Shown piece by piece: positions 61,083 to 64,000 of a stretch of DNA of 64,000 bases. Each line of letters begins with the position of its first letter. The stretch's first letter is position 1. Where the stretch lies: the NCBI RefSeq assembly GCF_016798325.1, contig NZ_JAERVO010000001.1, positions 62,001 to 126,000 on the forward strand, given 5' to 3'. The DNA is from Marinobacter mangrovi. GTDB taxonomy: Bacteria; Pseudomonadota; Gammaproteobacteria; Pseudomonadales; Oleiphilaceae. The notes below the pieces were generated by a model. It was not told where the DNA came from, did no database searches, and saw only the letters and a program-made list of their open reading frames with translations. The translations under genes and the position numbers were made by a program.

Positions 61083-61967
61083 ATGGAGCAATTCAGAAAT
61101 ATTGGTGTGATTGGGCGGATGAACAGCGTCAAGGTGGTGGAGACCCTGCGCCACCTGAAGACCTATCTGCTCAATGAAAATTATCAGGTGATCCTGGAGT
61201 CGGAAACCGCCACCATGTTGCCGGGCCACGGCTTGCAGGTGTCCAGCAAGAAACTGCTGGGTGAAATCTGCGACCTGGTCATCGTCGTCGGCGGCGACGG
61301 CAGCCTGCTCGGGGCTGCCCGGGAACTGGCCAAGTCCAAGATTCCCATCCTCGGCGTCAACCGTGGTCGCCTGGGCTTTCTGACCGACATCTCACCGGAC
61401 GATCTGGAAGAGCGCGTGGGCCGGGTGCTGCAGGGCGAGTACATCGAAGAGCACCGCTTCCTGCTGGACGCCCACGTGACCCGCAGTGACAACCCGGTCG
61501 GCTTCGGCACGGCCCTGAACGACGTGGTGCTGCACCCCGGCAAATCGACCCGCATGATCGGTTTCGATCTGTATATCGATGGCCACTTCGTCTACAGCCA
61601 GCGCTCGGACGGGTTGATCGTGTCCACGCCGACCGGCTCGACCGCCTATTCCCTGTCCGCCGGCGGGCCCATCATGCATCCCAAGCTGGATGCGGTCGTG
61701 CTGGTGCCGATGTTCCCGCACACGCTCAGCAGCCGCCCGATCGTGGTGGACGGCAAGAGCGAGATCAAACTGGTGATCGGCGAGGACAACGAAACCTATC
61801 CCCAGATGAGCTGCGATGGCCAGATGGACGTGTCCTGCGCGCCGGGGGACATCATTCGTATCACCAAGAAGCCTTTCAAGATTCGCCTGATTCATCCGAC
61901 GGATCACAATTTCTACGCCACGTGCCGGGAGAAACTCGGTTGGGCCAGTAACATCGCAGCGAGTTAA
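61083..61967 (+). CDS. nadK: NAD kinase
   Basis: Phosphorylates NAD to NADP. The 294-residue protein carries the signature VVGGDGSLLGAAR, the NRGRLGFLTD motif and the LIVSTPTGSTAYSLSAGGP region that binds the adenosine part. Start at 61083 (MEQFRNIGVIG) is preferred over the upstream in-frame ATG at 61044. The phosphoesterase gene follows 2 bases past the stop, and the rhomboid gene next, so the three form an operon. This cluster is conserved in related gammaproteobacteria. Confidence 0.95.
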   Translation: MEQFRNIGVIGRMNSVKVVETLRHLKTYLLNENYQVILESETATMLPGHGLQVSSKKLLGEICDLVIVVGGDGSLLGAARELAKSKIPILGVNRGRLGFLTDISPDDLEERVGRVLQGEYIEEHRFLLDAHVTRSDNPVGFGTALNDVVLHPGKSTRMIGFDLYIDGHFVYSQRSDGLIVSTPTGSTAYSLSAGGPIMHPKLDAVVLVPMFPHTLSSRPIVVDGKSEIKLVIGEDNETYPQMSCDGQMDVSCAPGDIIRITKKPFKIRLIHPTDHNFYATCREKLGWASNIAAS

Positions 61968-61969
61968 CT

Positions 61970-62980
61970 ATGTCTGTAAAGCGGTCAGGCAGCCGGGGCT
62001 ATGACATCATCGGCGACATCCATGGATGCGCCCACACGCTTCAGGCCCTGCTGGAGCAGATGGGCTATCGCAAGGTCAACGGGGTCTACGAGCACAAGCG
62101 CCGTCAGGCGATCTTCATCGGCGACATCATCGATCGTGGACCACGGATCCGCGAGTCGCTGCACATGGTGCGGGATATGGTCGAGCACGGCTCGGCGCAG
62201 ATCACCATGGGCAATCATGAATACAATGCGCTGGGGTACTGCACCCGGGCGCGACCGGGCAGCGACAGGAAATTCCTGCGGGAACACAACCCCCGGCACG
62301 ACCGTTTGATTCGGGAAACCCTGGACCAGTTCGAACACCATCCCCATGAATGGAACGAGTTCCTGGAGTGGTTCTATACGCTGCCGCTGTTTCTGGAAGT
62401 TGAGCATTTCCGGGTCGTGCATGCCTGTTGGGATAGCCGACTGATCGACCAGTTCAAGGCGACCCAGGGTGGCAACCTGATCGATGAGGATTTCCTGCAT
62501 GCCTCGTCGGTGCTGGATTCCTTTGCCGGCCAGGTGATGGATCGATTGTTGCGCGGTACCGACCTGCGCCTGCCGGACGGCCTGCACATCGAAGGCAAGG
62601 ACGGCTTTGTGCGCCGCTTTTTCCGCACCAAGTTCTGGGCGGAGAATCCGCAGACATACAACGACGTGGTCTTCCAGCCGGATCCGTTGCCGGAGCATAT
62701 CGCCAACCGGCCACTGTCCGACGCTGAAAAGAAGAAAATCATTGCCTATCCGCCAACCGAACCGCCCGTGTTTGTCGGCCATTACTGGCGGGAAGGGCGT
62801 CCGGCGCCACTCAAACCCAACGTGGCCTGTATCGACTACAGCGCGGTGAAATACGGCCGCCTGGTGGCGTATCGGATGGACGATGAGCGGCAACTTTCCG
62901 CGGACAAATTTGTCTGGGTTAACGTACCGCGACCGGAACTGCCGAGCGATTCGCAAACCGAAGACAGTCTTACGAGGTAA
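61970..62980 (+). CDS. metallophosphoesterase (PrpE/ApaH-like)
   Basis: A 336-residue calcineurin-like phosphoesterase. Metal ligands appear as YDIIGDIHGCAHTL, IFIGDIIDRGPRI, TMGNHEYNALGY and VVHACWD, plus the C-terminal PVFVGHYWREG (usually GHT). The pattern is that of diadenosine tetraphosphatases and PrpE-like enzymes, so hydrolysis of dinucleoside polyphosphates or 5' caps is likely. It is longer than ApaH (~280), with an insert at ~200-260. It is sandwiched between NAD kinase and rhomboid genes with gaps of 2 and 4 bases. Confidence 0.85.
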   Translation: MSVKRSGSRGYDIIGDIHGCAHTLQALLEQMGYRKVNGVYEHKRRQAIFIGDIIDRGPRIRESLHMVRDMVEHGSAQITMGNHEYNALGYCTRARPGSDRKFLREHNPRHDRLIRETLDQFEHHPHEWNEFLEWFYTLPLFLEVEHFRVVHACWDSRLIDQFKATQGGNLIDEDFLHASSVLDSFAGQVMDRLLRGTDLRLPDGLHIEGKDGFVRRFFRTKFWAENPQTYNDVVFQPDPLPEHIANRPLSDAEKKKIIAYPPTEPPVFVGHYWREGRPAPLKPNVACIDYSAVKYGRLVAYRMDDERQLSADKFVWVNVPRPELPSDSQTEDSLTR

Positions 62981-62984
62981 CCCT

Positions 62985-63857
62985 TTGTACCGAGTCAAAC
63001 AGCTGTCGGCCGGGACGGACCTGGCCGACTTCAGCCAGTGGCTGCGTGAGCAGGGCGTCGAACACCGGATTTCCGAGGAGGGCGACCAGCAGGTTCTCTG
63101 GCTGGAGCACCAGGAGCATGCCGAGCCGGTGCTGGCAGCGCTTGAGCAGTTCATGTCCCGACCGGAAGTGCGTCGGGCCATCCACGAAACCAATCACTCC
63201 CCGGTGTTCGTCAACGGCCGCTGGCAACCGTCTCCGAAGCACGCGCCCATGGTCCTCGCGATCATCGCCATCGCGGCGCTGGTGACCTGGTTCACCGGCC
63301 TGGGGCGTGATCCGGCTTCGGTCGCTCTGATGTTTGTCGACCCGACGCGGTTTGTCTTCGATACCCTGGCGCAGCGGCTGGATGCGCTGTCGGCCACGTT
63401 GTCCCAGGGCCAGTTCTGGCGATTGCTGACGCCGGATCTGCTGCATTTCAGCTGGTCGCACATCATTTTCAATGCGGTGATGATGTGGTTTCTCGGCAGT
63501 CAGGTGGAATGGTTTGACGGCAAGGTGCGCCTGGGCATTCTGGTGGTGGTCATCAGTCTGCTGTCGAACACCCTGCAGTTCCTGGTGTCCGGGCCGTTGT
63601 TCGGTGGTCTGTCCGGTGTGGTTTACGGCATCCTGGGCTACTGCTGGCTCAGCCAACAACGCCGGCCCCGATTCCAGTTCCCGCCGGCCCTGATCGTGGT
63701 ATCGCTGGTCTGGATCCTGATTGGCTTCACGCCGCTGACGCAGATCCTCGGGCTTGGGTCGATGGCCAACGAGGCGCATCTCGGCGGCCTGTTGGCCGGG
63801 CTGATCATGGCGGTGCTGATGCCCCCGCCGCGCAAACAGGATCCTCAGGGCGCCTGA
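62985..63857 (+). CDS. rhomboid-family intramembrane serine protease
   Basis: A 290-residue inner-membrane protease with an N-terminal cytosolic domain of about 90 residues, as in GlpG. The catalytic Ser is in FGGLSGVVYGILGY (Gly-x-Ser-Gly), the His is in NEAHLGGLLAGLIM, and HFSWSHIIFNAVMMWFLG gives the His/Asn oxyanion region. Six hydrophobic helices are predicted. The start is TTG at 62985, preceded by GAGG at 62974-62977; the frame has no better-placed ATG. It is the last gene of the nadK operon. Confidence 0.87.
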   Translation: MYRVKQLSAGTDLADFSQWLREQGVEHRISEEGDQQVLWLEHQEHAEPVLAALEQFMSRPEVRRAIHETNHSPVFVNGRWQPSPKHAPMVLAIIAIAALVTWFTGLGRDPASVALMFVDPTRFVFDTLAQRLDALSATLSQGQFWRLLTPDLLHFSWSHIIFNAVMMWFLGSQVEWFDGKVRLGILVVVISLLSNTLQFLVSGPLFGGLSGVVYGILGYCWLSQQRRPRFQFPPALIVVSLVWILIGFTPLTQILGLGSMANEAHLGGLLAGLIMAVLMPPPRKQDPQGA

Positions 63858-63891
63858 TGTCGCGCGTTACACCGTGTGACACGTTGCCGCC

Positions 63892-63921
63892 GTAGGTTGG
63901 GCTGACGAAGGAAGCCCAACA
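63892..63921 (+). repeat. GTAGGTTGGGCT-type repeat, copy 2
   Basis: A 30-base unit matching the 46851-46880 copy at 29 of 30 positions. GTTGGGCT pairs with AGCCCAAC across a short loop (a single-base difference lies in the loop). It follows the rhomboid stop by 34 bases and may be the 3' end of the nadK operon. Confidence 0.75.
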
Positions 63922-64000
63922 ATCGACAGGGAATCAATGTTTCAACAATCCCACCAGAATCCGAGACGTAATGGATTGGTCTGGCGAGCAGTAGGTGAGC

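Overview
The window is a stretch of chromosome from a GC-rich (roughly 60-65 %) marine-type gammaproteobacterium. The gene set and order (fdxA-mutS, cinA-recA, NAD kinase-phosphoesterase-rhomboid, a choline sulfatase, many lipid and acyl-CoA genes, several c-di-GMP proteins) look most like Marinobacter or a close relative in the Pseudomonadales/Alteromonadales borderland. That placement is inference from gene content; the window contains no rRNA. There is no prophage, integron, CRISPR array or insertion sequence. About 55 protein genes and one tRNA (Asp) are supported.

Layout. 0-8 kb: a lipoprotein phosphoesterase behind two perfect palindromes, a nitronate monooxygenase, a divergent LysR/MFS pair, a flavoprotein and a pirin. 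8.4-11.4 kb: a periplasmic sugar-type binding protein translationally coupled to a membrane diguanylate cyclase. 11.4-20.7 kb: alcohol dehydrogenase with a divergent AraC regulator, PhzF protein, MocR regulator with a likely operator, acyl-CoA synthetase, SGNH hydrolase, SDR dehydrogenase and a di-iron-like hydrolase. 20.8-27 kb: DegV, an unknown 343-residue protein, a LysE exporter, then 7Fe ferredoxin and MutS. 27.1-35.8 kb: choline sulfatase with its LysR regulator, then a four-gene operon of circularly permuted ATP-grasp, alpha-E, fused ATP-grasp/alpha-E and transglutaminase-like proteins. 35.9-43.5 kb: cinA/pncC, recA behind a clear LexA box, a diguanylate cyclase, a PilZ protein, a Lon-like protease and an AlkB-like dioxygenase. 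43.6-47 kb: M23 peptidase, FixJ-type regulator and a REC-PAS histidine kinase. 47-50.9 kb: MaoC hydratase, two AraC regulators flanking tRNA-Asp and a 28-residue acidic ORF. 51-58.4 kb: 2,4-dienoyl-CoA reductase and a complete branched-chain-type ABC importer. 58.7-63.9 kb: a coiled-coil unknown, a DUF1853 protein, NAD kinase, phosphoesterase and rhomboid protease.

Themes. Fatty-acid/acyl-CoA metabolism recurs (acyl-CoA synthetase, SDR, MaoC, FadH). A c-di-GMP signalling layer is visible (two GGDEF proteins and a PilZ protein). Housekeeping DNA repair (mutS, recA, alkB-like) forms the conserved backbone. The most system-like and least understood block is the ATP-grasp/alpha-E/transglutaminase operon at 30.0-35.8 kb, which carries both the split and the fused form of the same enzyme pair. 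Two families of small intergenic repeats occur at 23.6, 46.8-47.1 and 63.9 kb. One of them has four copies whose hairpin stems differ in sequence but remain fully complementary.
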